IMG/VR virus record: IMGVR_UViG_3300033996_001274
Span: 1-63,060 of that record
Source: a virus
Strand: one strand, 5' to 3'
Length of the DNA stretch: 63,060 nt
Below are positions 26,646 through 35,018 of the stretch, piece by piece. The position numbers were made by a program, and so were the translations under genes. Positions within the stretch are counted from its first letter, which is position 1; every line of letters starts with the position of its first letter. Below the pieces are notes generated by a model that worked only from the letters and a program-made list of their open reading frames with translations, was not told the DNA's origin and did no database searches.

Positions 26646-27071
26646 TTATTTTCCTGTTGAACCGAAACCTCCGGCTCCTCTTTCGGTATTATTTAATTCA
26701 TTTACTTCTGTCCATTCTACGATTGGATGTGGTATGATTATAAGTTGACAAACTCTATCTCCCACTTTATATGCTAGGGAATCAAGTCCATTAGATTTAA
26801 CGAATGTTGCTTGAAGTTCTCCCCTATATCCAGCATCAACTACTCCAACTGAATTGCTTAAAATAAGTTCGGTATTTCTAATAGATGAACGCGGGAAAAT
26901 TAAACCCATAAACCCATCTGGTATTTCTAATGCTATACCCAATCCGTATGTTATTTGAAATGTAGTATTCTCTTTAATTGATGTTGCTACCAAATCCATG
27001 CCCGCATCACTTTCTTTTGCGTAAAATGGGAGTATTGCATTTTCTTGTAACCTTTTTATATTAACTTTCAT
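26646..27071 (-). CDS. dut: dUTPase
   Basis: A 141-residue trimeric dUTP diphosphatase, which keeps uracil out of DNA and supplies dUMP. All five motifs are visible: SDAGMDLVA, FPRSSIRN, VGVVDAGYRGEL, GDRVCQLIII and the C-terminal RGAGGFGSTG. Full length. It sits between two GT4-like genes rather than with the ribonucleotide reductase. Confidence 0.96.
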   Translation of the reverse strand: MKVNIKRLQENAILPFYAKESDAGMDLVATSIKENTTFQITYGLGIALEIPDGFMGLIFPRSSIRNTELILSNSVGVVDAGYRGELQATFVKSNGLDSLAYKVGDRVCQLIIIPHPIVEWTEVNELNNTERGAGGFGSTGK

Positions 27072-27072
27072 A

Positions 27073-28467
27073 TTATTTTAATTTATATAATCCAAATCTA
27101 TCTTTAGGTCTCCAATTTTGGAAAGCTGTTTCCATACCATCAGAAAGAGTTTTACACATATTTGTATGATTTAATCCACCTTCGTTTAACATCCATTCCC
27201 TGCCCGCTAAACCTCTCTTTTTACGGTCTTTCTTAGGAATATCATACCAATACTTCATTGCATCAGCAACTTCGTAAATATCAACCTTATCATCAATAAT
27301 ATATGGCGTTGGAACTGAACCTACAAGTGTTTGAACTTTACTGAATACTGGTTTAACCCATTCTCCGTGTCCTAACTTATCTGCCCATACTCTCCAATCA
27401 TGTACCGAACCAATTTTCACATAATCTTCTGCCGTTAATTCTTTACCATCTAATGTAAATGCACATTGGTCTTGTAATCCACCCGTAACGTTTACAATAA
27501 TAGGAGTTCCGGCCATTACTGATTCTGCAGTTGTTAATCCAAATCCTTCGTTACCTGCAATGTTAATAGTAACATCTGATAAGTTATAATACCAATTTAA
27601 TTCCTCTTGTGAAATTCTAGTTTCTGAGAACTTAACTTCGTAATCAGGACAAATGGTTTCCTTTACTTTAAACAAATCCGTTCCGTTTTGGTCAACCGCT
27701 TGGGTATGCATAATTAGGCAAGTCTTATCTCTATCTTCAATTGGTAAAGAATCTACAAAGCGTTTATATGCCCAAATGACATCGGATGGTTGTTTTCGTT
27801 TGATATTACGATTCATCCAAAATAGGACAAATTTATAATCTTTATCACCTAATACTCTTTTACGGAATTCATCAGGTACTTCAGCAGGTTTGAAGGTATT
27901 TGAGTTAATACCATGCGGTACATATGATACTTGCCAATCTTCAAGGGGTTTGAATGTTGGTGAATCAGTTCGTTGACCTACTCTTCGTACAATACCATAT
28001 GTTTGTTTAGAAATACATCCTAACCAATCACAACTCTCATAATAATCTCTATTATATTGAGGGTCTGGTAAATCATCCCAAATATGATAAAAGAAAATAG
28101 GTACGTTTTCACGTAATTCTGCTTCCATATCATACAACCATCTCCAATAACGAGGGTCGGTAAAGTGTAAGATTGCATCAGGTTGATGTCTCATTATTAA
28201 CTCGCGTAAAATATCAGCATCACCATAACCACTCCACGGAACGATTTTAACTGAAGCATCAAATACACCACTAATTTTTCTAGCATCATCACCTAAATCA
28301 ATTTCTTTACCTTTTTCAGGATGTTCTACTGCTGCACCTAATTGTATCCAATTGTACTTATCCAATGTACCAAAAATTAATTCTTTTGATACAGTTGCTA
28401 TACCAGAGGACATTCTGAAATCATCGGATAATAAAAGAATTTTCTTTTTCTTTCTTACTTCTGTCAT
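27073..28467 (-). CDS. GT4-like glycosyltransferase
   Basis: A 464-residue GT-B enzyme. SDDFRMSSGIATVSKELI is the N-terminal glycine loop; VLFWMNRNIKRKQPSDVIWA opens the second domain; and EGFGLTTAESVMAGTPIIVN is the GT4 donor-binding signature with its two glutamates. First gene of the sugar operon proper, directly after the small regulator gene. Acceptor unknown. Confidence 0.83.
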   Translation of the reverse strand: MTEVRKKKKILLLSDDFRMSSGIATVSKELIFGTLDKYNWIQLGAAVEHPEKGKEIDLGDDARKISGVFDASVKIVPWSGYGDADILRELIMRHQPDAILHFTDPRYWRWLYDMEAELRENVPIFFYHIWDDLPDPQYNRDYYESCDWLGCISKQTYGIVRRVGQRTDSPTFKPLEDWQVSYVPHGINSNTFKPAEVPDEFRKRVLGDKDYKFVLFWMNRNIKRKQPSDVIWAYKRFVDSLPIEDRDKTCLIMHTQAVDQNGTDLFKVKETICPDYEVKFSETRISQEELNWYYNLSDVTINIAGNEGFGLTTAESVMAGTPIIVNVTGGLQDQCAFTLDGKELTAEDYVKIGSVHDWRVWADKLGHGEWVKPVFSKVQTLVGSVPTPYIIDDKVDIYEVADAMKYWYDIPKKDRKKRGLAGREWMLNEGGLNHTNMCKTLSDGMETAFQNWRPKDRFGLYKLK

Positions 28468-28484
28468 TTACTTAAAATTAAAAA

Positions 28485-28679
28485 TTAAAATTGTGAACCA
28501 CTTGCGTGTAATTCTGAATACTCATTAATCTGAGTTCTAAATGTTTCGTCTTCAATGTATTTGTTTAAAGAACGATTAACTAATTTTTGTAGTGTGATGT
28601 TTGATTCAAACGATAATTGTTTGAATTTTGAATAAACATCTTTTACGATTTTGACCGTAGTCAGTTTTGTATTTGTCAT
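28485..28679 (-). CDS. Small ribbon-helix-helix-like regulator
   Basis: A 64-residue protein started at 28679, which has an excellent Shine-Dalgarno (AAAGGAG) and a promoter 36 bases upstream; a longer frame to 28754 would cross the promoter. TTVKIVKDVYSKFKQLSFE followed by ITLQKLVNRSLNKYIED matches the strand-helix-helix of Arc/MetJ-type repressors. Placed at the head of the sugar operon, it may regulate that operon. The DNA target is not visible. Confidence 0.62.
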   Translation of the reverse strand: MTNTKLTTVKIVKDVYSKFKQLSFESNITLQKLVNRSLNKYIEDETFRTQINEYSELHASGSQF

Positions 28680-28702
28680 AACTCTCCTTTTTTTGTTATG
28701 TA

Positions 28703-28746
28703 TATAAATATATACAAATATAAAAAAGATAAAATTTATGACCAAA
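28703..28746 (-). promoter_or_regulatory. Bacteroidota-type promoter of the sugar operon
   Basis: On the minus strand TTTGG (28742-28746) and TATATTTG (28715-28722) are 19 bases apart, matching the Bacteroidota primary-sigma consensus. A TATATTTATA element follows at 28703-28712. It overlaps the end of the nuclease gene and lies 36 bases before the start at 28679. Confidence 0.8.
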
Positions 28747-29593
28747 TAGGACAAATTTTTCTGGATTTGAATTCACACCAATCACAAGCTTTTGATTTAT
28801 TAGTAGGAAAATCAACTTGTTTTACTGCACCTACTTCATCATATACGGAATCAACAAACTCCATAAATCCCTTCCAAGCTGCATTGACTGATGGTTTCCC
28901 ATTAGCGGGAACAAATTTAGATATACGAGGAATTGTAAACTCAGTCGTATCTGATACCTTTCTTTTTAGAATTTGATATTCAACCTCAATTTTATCTAAT
29001 GGGACATTATACTTTTCTGAGTAAAACTTCTTATATAGAAGCATCTGAGATGTTTTAACCTTATCTGCTTTTTGATATTGATTCCAACCTCGTGTTGATG
29101 TTTTTAAATCAATGATAATAATTTTACCACTTGATACTTCCTTTAATACAATATCGATAAACCCAACAAAATTAACCCCTGGTCTTACTTCTGCGTTTAG
29201 GGGTAACTCAATTGAAACTAATTCGAATCCACTTTTAGTATAAAGTTTATCTAACTTAGTTTTAAAATAGTGTAGAATTTGTCTACCATCACCAAAGAAT
29301 TCCTCTAATTCGATTTGAGTACATGGAGTACCTTCTGTCATTTTAGCCTTTTCAGTAGTAAAATGTTCTACTAACTTTTCCTTTAACATTCCCTCTACAT
29401 CCAATAGAAGTGCCTGTTTTTTGGAAACGCCATACATAACGGAAAGAAAATGTTGAATGGTTTCGTGCATTGCCGAACCAAAGATTGTATGGATATTTGC
29501 AGATGATTCACCTAACTTATCTATATAACTTAGTTTGAATTGTTGTTGACAACCTGTCCACATTCCATATTGACTATAACTTACTCTTGCCAT
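28736..29593 (-). CDS. PD-(D/E)XK nuclease with Cas4-like cysteines
   Basis: A 285-residue nuclease of the RecB/Cas4 superfamily. GSAMHETIQHFL near residues 39-50 supplies the motif I histidine, and GFIDIVL followed by IIIIDLKTS gives the catalytic D...DxK core. One cysteine at 15 and three near the end (270, 273, 281) could bind a 4Fe-4S cluster as in Cas4 and AddB. It may recess DNA ends for UvsX recombination or degrade host DNA. No cas genes are nearby. Confidence 0.82.
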   Translation of the reverse strand: MARVSYSQYGMWTGCQQQFKLSYIDKLGESSANIHTIFGSAMHETIQHFLSVMYGVSKKQALLLDVEGMLKEKLVEHFTTEKAKMTEGTPCTQIELEEFFGDGRQILHYFKTKLDKLYTKSGFELVSIELPLNAEVRPGVNFVGFIDIVLKEVSSGKIIIIDLKTSTRGWNQYQKADKVKTSQMLLYKKFYSEKYNVPLDKIEVEYQILKRKVSDTTEFTIPRISKFVPANGKPSVNAAWKGFMEFVDSVYDEVGAVKQVDFPTNKSKACDWCEFKSRKICPIWS

Positions 29594-29612
29594 TATTTGT
29601 TTTTTTATACTA

Positions 29613-29644
29613 TAAAGATACGAAAATTAATCGATATTACCAAC
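29613..29644 (-). promoter_or_regulatory. Bacteroidota-type promoter
   Basis: Minus strand GTTGG (29640-29644) and TATCTTTA (29613-29620), 19 bases apart. It overlaps the last codons of the radical SAM gene and lies 20 bases before the nuclease start at 29593. Confidence 0.72.
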
Positions 29645-30892
29645 TATTTTTGATATTATTTGTAATTCAATTTGTTTAAAATCAACCGCATTTAACTTAT
29701 TAACATCAGTATTGTTCATTTTATCCATTTCCGTTGTAAAATGAAATAATCCCTCTATTGCGTTTTCAACATTATTAGTTGAATTGATGAATTTAATTAA
29801 ATCCCGTAATTCATCAATAGTTTTTTGTTCAGTTAAATCCTGTATACCATTTTCTAAAAATTCAACTAATCTTATTTTTTCATAATCAGGTAAATTATTT
29901 AAAGATGCATAACTAGGACTCCATGCATAATAAAAATCGATATGTTCTGATGTTTTTATAAAATCATTTTCCTTCATAAATTTGATAAAATCAAAAATAT
30001 GGTATGCATTCCAAATAGTAGTAGTATATTGAAAATTATATTGTAAACCAAATCCACCTTCATATGGGGACTTAGGATTAAAATATTTTTGTATTGTTTT
30101 TAGATTTGTTATGAATTTATCATGTAAAAATCCTATTCTTTGATATTCACCCACTTCCCCTATCCCATCACATGATATAGATAAAAATACTCTATCAAAT
30201 CCTTTCCATAATTCAACTAAACTATTTTCATCATATGTGATTACTGATAAATTTGTATTATAATGAATACTCAATGGTCTTACATTACCCCAATGCTGTT
30301 CTATAACTGGCATTGTATCATAAAGATGTTTTAATACTTTATAATGTTCCGGCATTATTAGGGGTTCGCCACCTGCAAAATAAAAACTTTTGATATTCTT
30401 TAAATGTGGAATCAAGTCTTCAACGATTGTATCAGAAACTTTCATTACCTTAGTTCTACCTTTATCAGTATAGTTATGTATTTTTTGGGAATCTTCATAC
30501 CAATTGGATGAAAAATCATGATTACACATTCTACATTTAAAATTACATAGGTTTGAAAAACGAATATCTATATGTTGGAATTGAGAATCAACCGAATAAT
30601 CTTCGTTCACTTCCGGCATTTTCCATAACTTATTTTTATTAAAATCAGTACGAGGAGAGTGATTGTTTAAATCTTCTTTTTTATAACAAACATCACATAC
30701 TTTATTTCGTTTACCTTCTAACATATCTTTACGAAGCTCTTTCATTTGAGATGAATTAAATGCTTCTTCAATAGTTAAGGTTTTTAAATCCAATGGTTCA
30801 TCAAATCCACTTGCTATACAGCAGGGTTTCATTTCTCCCTTTGGTTCTGAGTATAGATGAACAAATGGTAATATACAAGTTGTGTTACTCAC
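29627..30892 (-). CDS. Radical SAM protein of twitch type
   Basis: A 421-residue radical SAM enzyme. The CNFKCRMC cluster at residues 116-123 binds the 4Fe-4S cluster that cleaves SAM, followed by the FYFAGGEPL glycine motif. N-terminal cysteines 6, 24, 25, 66 and 69 could bind an auxiliary cluster, an unusual position because SPASM/twitch clusters are normally C-terminal. Similar proteins occur in other T4-like phages with unknown substrates. The gene shares one base with gp62. Confidence 0.82.
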   Translation of the reverse strand: MSNTTCILPFVHLYSEPKGEMKPCCIASGFDEPLDLKTLTIEEAFNSSQMKELRKDMLEGKRNKVCDVCYKKEDLNNHSPRTDFNKNKLWKMPEVNEDYSVDSQFQHIDIRFSNLCNFKCRMCNHDFSSNWYEDSQKIHNYTDKGRTKVMKVSDTIVEDLIPHLKNIKSFYFAGGEPLIMPEHYKVLKHLYDTMPVIEQHWGNVRPLSIHYNTNLSVITYDENSLVELWKGFDRVFLSISCDGIGEVGEYQRIGFLHDKFITNLKTIQKYFNPKSPYEGGFGLQYNFQYTTTIWNAYHIFDFIKFMKENDFIKTSEHIDFYYAWSPSYASLNNLPDYEKIRLVEFLENGIQDLTEQKTIDELRDLIKFINSTNNVENAIEGLFHFTTEMDKMNNTDVNKLNAVDFKQIELQIISKIVGNID

Positions 30893-31341
30893 TATATTTT
30901 TAATTTTAATTTTGTGATTTCTTTGGATTCTATACCATATCTCTCACATGTATACTTAATATGTTCTCTACCTTCCTTTGTTGAATATAGTATTTCTAAA
31001 TACTCTTCAGCCTGTTTTGTAGAACATTGGTAATCCTTTGCAACCAATTCAACTAACCATTTTTCATAGGTATCTTCTTTCTTTCCTTTTACATATCTAA
31101 GATAATATTTACCTTTCGGTATGATACCAATTAATGCTAGATATAATTGTTTGGGTTCTAATATTTCAGTATAAGGTTGTATCTCTGAAATAACTGATAT
31201 CCAATCTGGATTCATTGAGATAAAACGATGTACCATATAATTAGACCAAGTCTTTTTATCTGCATCATCCAACTTATCCCAATACTTTGGGTCTTGTTCG
31301 GTTGTAATTGCTTTGATATGGTCGAATAGTGATTTGGCCAT
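30892..31341 (-). CDS. Clamp loader small subunit (gp62-like)
   Basis: A 149-residue protein matching the T4-type clamp-loader A subunit pattern: NYMVHRFISMNPDWI, a KQLYLALIGIIPKGKYYLRY segment and EKWLVELVAKDYQCS. With gp44 it opens and loads the sliding clamp using ATP. The gene is separated from gp44 by about 2 kb, unlike T4, where 44 and 62 are adjacent. Confidence 0.72.
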   Translation of the reverse strand: MAKSLFDHIKAITTEQDPKYWDKLDDADKKTWSNYMVHRFISMNPDWISVISEIQPYTEILEPKQLYLALIGIIPKGKYYLRYVKGKKEDTYEKWLVELVAKDYQCSTKQAEEYLEILYSTKEGREHIKYTCERYGIESKEITKLKLKI

Positions 31342-31607
31342 TATTCTTGTTCTACTTTTAAACCAGGAGGTAATACTTCATTAAGTACCTCACCACATTC
31401 ACCACATAGAAATAATTCTACTGGTAGGACTTCATCCTTTGGTTTACCTGTTAATAACTTAGATATTTTTCTAAATCCAAATCCTTGTACAAAAACTTCA
31501 CCACCACATTTGTTACATGCGATTGATGTTGTTTTTTCTAATGGGATTTCAACTTCGTCATTTTGTCCACCAATTGGTTGACCACCTGCTCCTAAAATTT
31601 GTGCCAT
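31341..31607 (-). CDS. Small zinc-ribbon protein
   Basis: An 88-residue protein with CNKCG and CGECG pairs about 37 residues apart, a zinc ribbon. The glycine-rich N-terminus (GAGGQPIGGQ) is probably unfolded. Shares one base with the gp62-like gene. Possibly a replication or transcription accessory protein; function not known to me. Confidence 0.6.
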   Translation of the reverse strand: MAQILGAGGQPIGGQNDEVEIPLEKTTSIACNKCGGEVFVQGFGFRKISKLLTGKPKDEVLPVELFLCGECGEVLNEVLPPGLKVEQE

Positions 31608-31613
31608 ATTATT

Positions 31614-31922
31614 TTATTTTATAACCATTAATAAATCCATTTCTCTACATAAGAAATATTCATTATCATCCAATTTAATTTTTTGAATATTCATTCCACC
31701 TGATGGTAATAATACTTTATCACCTACCGATACTTCCATTGGAATTTTAGTTCCATTTTGGGTATAAATACCATTACCTACTGAAACAATTATACCAAAT
31801 TTGTTATCGCCATCTTGAACAGTATCTGGTATGATAATTCCGCCAATCTTTTTTTCTCCTGATTCCACTTTAATTAGGACTCTATCTCCTAATGGTTTTG
31901 CTAATTGTACTTCTGCTGACAT
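31614..31922 (-). CDS. groES: GroES-like co-chaperonin
   Basis: A 102-residue GroES: it starts with LGDRVLIKVESGEKKIGGIIIPD (domain strand plus mobile loop), has VSVGDKVLLPSGG and ends EYFLCREMDLLMVIK. T4 uses gp31 in place of host GroES to fold its large capsid protein; this gene probably has that role. No GroEL is visible in this window. Confidence 0.92.
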   Translation of the reverse strand: MSAEVQLAKPLGDRVLIKVESGEKKIGGIIIPDTVQDGDNKFGIIVSVGNGIYTQNGTKIPMEVSVGDKVLLPSGGMNIQKIKLDDNEYFLCREMDLLMVIK

Positions 31923-31935
31923 ATTTTTTTTGTTT

Positions 31936-32145
31936 TTAGTCGAACCATTGGGTTCTGTTAGTTTTTACGTGTTTTACTCCTGTACCCTTTAGAATCTCAT
32001 GCCCTTTCTTTTTCCATGAAGATACCACCTTACTATCTCTTTTTTTATGTAAGGCCAATTGGTCTAAGTATGAAAAGAAATCTTCCTCTGATAGTTTCTT
32101 TAAATCCTCATCAGTTAGGGGATTGTTTGGGTCGTATGTTATCAT
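31936..32145 (-). CDS. Small phage protein, unknown
   Basis: A 69-residue, charged protein (LTDEDLKKLSEEDFFSYLDQL, then KKKGHEILKGTG and a final WFD). First gene after the promoter at 32164-32195. No function recognised. Confidence 0.5.
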   Translation of the reverse strand: MITYDPNNPLTDEDLKKLSEEDFFSYLDQLALHKKRDSKVVSSWKKKGHEILKGTGVKHVKTNRTQWFD

Positions 32146-32163
32146 TATATCCGTATTTATCCT

Positions 32164-32195
32164 TAAAGATACGAAAATATATTCGTATTACCAAA
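32164..32195 (-). promoter_or_regulatory. Bacteroidota-type promoter
   Basis: Minus strand TTTGG (32191-32195) and TATCTTTA (32164-32171), 19 bases apart. Starts just outside the thioredoxin stop and precedes the 32145 start by 18 bases; it probably drives GroES and gp62. Confidence 0.82.
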
Positions 32196-32510
32196 TTATA
32201 AGGATACTAATTTTTGAAGGTATTCTTCGATTTTTTCGGGTTTACTTCCTATTAGGGGTGTTTCTACTACATTTCCCTTAAAGACTCCTAGAAACGTAGG
32301 TATATTCGTTAAATTGATAATGTTCCTACTCTTTGGTGATACATCTGCATTAATATGAACAAATATTATATTTTCATAATATGTGTATAATCGTTGAAGA
32401 TGGGGTTTAATCCGTGCACAATCAGGACACCAATCTGCATAAAACATAATGAACACTTTTGAATTCTCTTTAATAATGTCACTAAGATTATCATTAACTA
32501 ATTCTATCAT
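32196..32510 (-). CDS. Thioredoxin-like protein
   Basis: A 104-residue thioredoxin fold with active site WCPDC in FYADWCPDCARIKP and the cis-proline turn NIPTFLG. It may reduce phage ribonucleotide reductase or other enzymes. A second, different thioredoxin is encoded at 46247-46510. Confidence 0.88.
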   Translation of the reverse strand: MIELVNDNLSDIIKENSKVFIMFYADWCPDCARIKPHLQRLYTYYENIIFVHINADVSPKSRNIINLTNIPTFLGVFKGNVVETPLIGSKPEKIEEYLQKLVSL

Positions 32511-33355
32511 AACCCATTAATATATTCCTTTAATCTATTTTGAGGTGTCCATCCTAATCTATTTAGAGCATCATCATTTTCTCTAAGTGTTTTACGATAG
32601 TTTCCCTTTTGGTCGGGTATATACATTGATTCAGTTCCGAACTTATCTTTAAACATCGCATACACTTCATTCATAGAATAGTTTACACCAGTACCCAATT
32701 CCCAAGCATCTTCATGTTTTTCAGAACCAATTCCTATTTTAAATAATGCATCTACTATATCATCAACATGCGTAAAATCTCTTCTTTGTTCACCATCACC
32801 CACAATAGTAATTTTTTCACCATTTTTAACTTGTCTTCTCCAAATACCAATTACTGCTGCCCAATCTCCATCTACAATTTCATTAGGGCCGTATACATTA
32901 TAAAATCTTGCTATTTCTGCTTTAACACCATAAACTTTTTTATACATTTTTACAATTTCTTCACCTATGTGTTTAAAACAAGCATAGGGTGATTGTAATG
33001 GGTCATGCCAACGTGATGATGAACCTGCATATACAACTTTTACGTTATTATGTCTTGCAAATTCTGCCACACATTGAGTTCCTATTGTATTAACCCTAAA
33101 TGTTTCAGCAGGGTCTTCGAATGATGGTTGTATTCTACTCAATGCTGCTAAATGATATACTAAATCAAAATTATCACCCTTCCAATATAAAACGGATTCA
33201 ATATCACCTCTAACGTAATTACATCCATCTATGTGATTTTCTACTAAACCACTATCGTAATTATCTAACGAATGAACTTCGTGTCCTTCAATTAGTAATC
33301 GTTTTATTAAATTAGTGCCGATAAATCCTGCACCACCTGTAACTAATATTTTCAT
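32507..33355 (-). CDS. NAD-dependent sugar epimerase/dehydratase
   Basis: A 282-residue extended SDR enzyme: GGAGFIGTNLI binds NAD, HLAALSRIQPS is the structural motif, YACFK the catalytic YxxxK, RFYNVYGPNE the substrate region. Most like GalE or UDP-glucuronate decarboxylase types. A sugar-nucleotide enzyme inside the replication gene block, suggesting that its product may serve DNA modification, although supply to the sugar operon is equally possible. Confidence 0.88.
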   Translation of the reverse strand: MKILVTGGAGFIGTNLIKRLLIEGHEVHSLDNYDSGLVENHIDGCNYVRGDIESVLYWKGDNFDLVYHLAALSRIQPSFEDPAETFRVNTIGTQCVAEFARHNNVKVVYAGSSSRWHDPLQSPYACFKHIGEEIVKMYKKVYGVKAEIARFYNVYGPNEIVDGDWAAVIGIWRRQVKNGEKITIVGDGEQRRDFTHVDDIVDALFKIGIGSEKHEDAWELGTGVNYSMNEVYAMFKDKFGTESMYIPDQKGNYRKTLRENDDALNRLGWTPQNRLKEYINGL

Positions 33356-33357
33356 AC

Positions 33358-34305
33358 CTATATTACATCATTTATTTCAATAAGAGTTGCCATAAAACAA
33401 ATCTCCTTATCTACAATCATAGCATCTTTATATTGCCCTTGTGCAAGAATCATAATTACGGCAGAAGTATTACCCACTGCATAATCATTTACCTTTTCGT
33501 AGAGATGGGTATATAATTCAGTAAAATCTTGTATACGAGAATCTGCAACTGCTTGTCTTAGGTTTACATAACGATTTCTCTTATCATCTTTTGATTTAAG
33601 AATATCTATAATTTTTACTCTAACATCTGCATCAGATATACTACTACTATCAATTTTTAATATCCCCTTTGAGGAATTAAGTTGACACGTATTAATAATT
33701 TTACGGATATCTGGGTATGATGAATCTACTATTGGAACTAATTCTTTTAATTCAAATTGGATTCGCTCCTCCGTTAATATTTTACTGATTTGTACCGCCA
33801 CATCTTTTTTAGTTGGTGGTATAATCTGAAAGGTTTGACATCTACTTTGTATCGGGTCAATAATTTTCTCCACATAGTTACAAGTCAAAATGAATCGACA
33901 ATGTTTACTAAATGTTTCCATTAGATTTCTAAGGATTGCTTGAGCTTGAGGAGTCATATAATCAAACTCATCTAAGATAACAATTTTTATATCTTTAAAC
34001 CCAATTGTAGATGCAAATGATTTTACTTTATTACGGACAGTATCCACATTGTTTTCATCAGATGCGTTTAGTATCATAAAATCACAATTGATTGAATTGA
34101 CAATTAACTTTGCAAGTGTAGTTTTTCCTGTTCCCGCTTTACCAAACAAAAGTAAATGTGGGACATCTCCACTTTCGATGTAATCACGAATCTTTTGTTT
34201 TAAATGGTCATTACCAACATAATCCTCTAATTTCTTAGGACGATATTTTTCAACCCAAAGTGTATTTGGGGTTTCTTCTTTTATATTTTCTTCAAAAAAT
34301 GCCAT
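33358..34305 (-). CDS. Clamp loader large subunit (gp44-like)
   Basis: A 315-residue AAA+ ATPase. Walker A GKAGTGKT at 55-62, Walker B LDEFD at 111-115 and the SRC motif at 154-156 identify it as the T4 gp44/RFC-small type. I start it at 34305 (AAATAATATG); a longer frame to 34350 would overlap the upstream gene. Loads the clamp encoded at 37244-37957. Confidence 0.94.
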   Translation of the reverse strand: MAFFEENIKEETPNTLWVEKYRPKKLEDYVGNDHLKQKIRDYIESGDVPHLLLFGKAGTGKTTLAKLIVNSINCDFMILNASDENNVDTVRNKVKSFASTIGFKDIKIVILDEFDYMTPQAQAILRNLMETFSKHCRFILTCNYVEKIIDPIQSRCQTFQIIPPTKKDVAVQISKILTEERIQFELKELVPIVDSSYPDIRKIINTCQLNSSKGILKIDSSSISDADVRVKIIDILKSKDDKRNRYVNLRQAVADSRIQDFTELYTHLYEKVNDYAVGNTSAVIMILAQGQYKDAMIVDKEICFMATLIEINDVI

Positions 34306-34322
34306 ATTATTTATTTTATATT

Positions 34323-35018
34323 TTAAATACTCTTTTTTACAAAGGTACACAATGCATATCTACCAATTCCACCTACTACTTTAGAAACTCTATGTTCAAC
34401 ATCTGAATTACTTAGTGATATTATTGCTACATTTCCAAATACAGGTAATATACTTTCATTATCATCTAATATCAAAATACCACCATCTTTTTCATCATAG
34501 GTTTCATTCAAATAAATTAAAATAGAACATACTCTTTCTTCATATTTACCATCTCTATGCTTTTCAATTTCACATCCTTCATCATAAAATGTAAATTCAT
34601 TTACAATAGTGGATAATTTAATAGTGTCATCAATTAAAAAACATTTTCTAATTAATTGGAATATTGATTCATTGATAAGTGCATGTTTTATATTTTTACT
34701 ATTACATACTTTATTATTTGATTGATAATACCAAGCCTGTTGTATGTTTATTATTTGTTCTAACGCTTTTAACTTTTCAGTTTTAGCAATATCATGTGAT
34801 TCATAATAATTATTAATATTTATTGATAATTCTGACTCAATTGCTTCGGATTTTAATCCTCCATCGATTCTCAATCCCGTCATAAGGGATTTAAAATTAT
34901 CAGTTGCATTACATTTAAAAGGTAGTAATAGATTATATAAATCCATATCATACTCTTTTAAATTAAAATGAGTATATCCTTTTGTTTGTAAATCAGATTG
35001 AATTTTATTAAACTTCAT
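34323..35018 (-). CDS. 2OG-Fe(II) oxygenase, P4H-like
   Basis: A 231-residue protein. EIEKHRDGKYEE carries the first iron ligands (HxD), DVEHRVSKV the second histidine, and GGIGRYALCTF the arginine that binds 2-oxoglutarate. ILIYLNETYDEKDGG is typical of the prolyl-4-hydroxylase-like group. Targets could be protein residues or, in view of the neighbouring modification genes, nucleobases or sugars. It overlaps the upstream gene by 11 bases. Confidence 0.78.
   Translation of the reverse strand: MKFNKIQSDLQTKGYTHFNLKEYDMDLYNLLLPFKCNATDNFKSLMTGLRIDGGLKSEAIESELSININNYYESHDIAKTEKLKALEQIINIQQAWYYQSNNKVCNSKNIKHALINESIFQLIRKCFLIDDTIKLSTIVNEFTFYDEGCEIEKHRDGKYEERVCSILIYLNETYDEKDGGILILDDNESILPVFGNVAIISLSNSDVEHRVSKVVGGIGRYALCTFVKKSI

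Noticed and set aside
28736-29593. CRISPR-Cas locus
   Set aside because: Only a Cas4-like nuclease; no cas1/cas2, effector or repeat-spacer array could be seen.
34306-34350. Longer N-terminus for the clamp loader
   Set aside because: The extension is Lys/Tyr-rich, overlaps the upstream gene and lacks the usual gp44 start; the ATG at 34305 has the common context.
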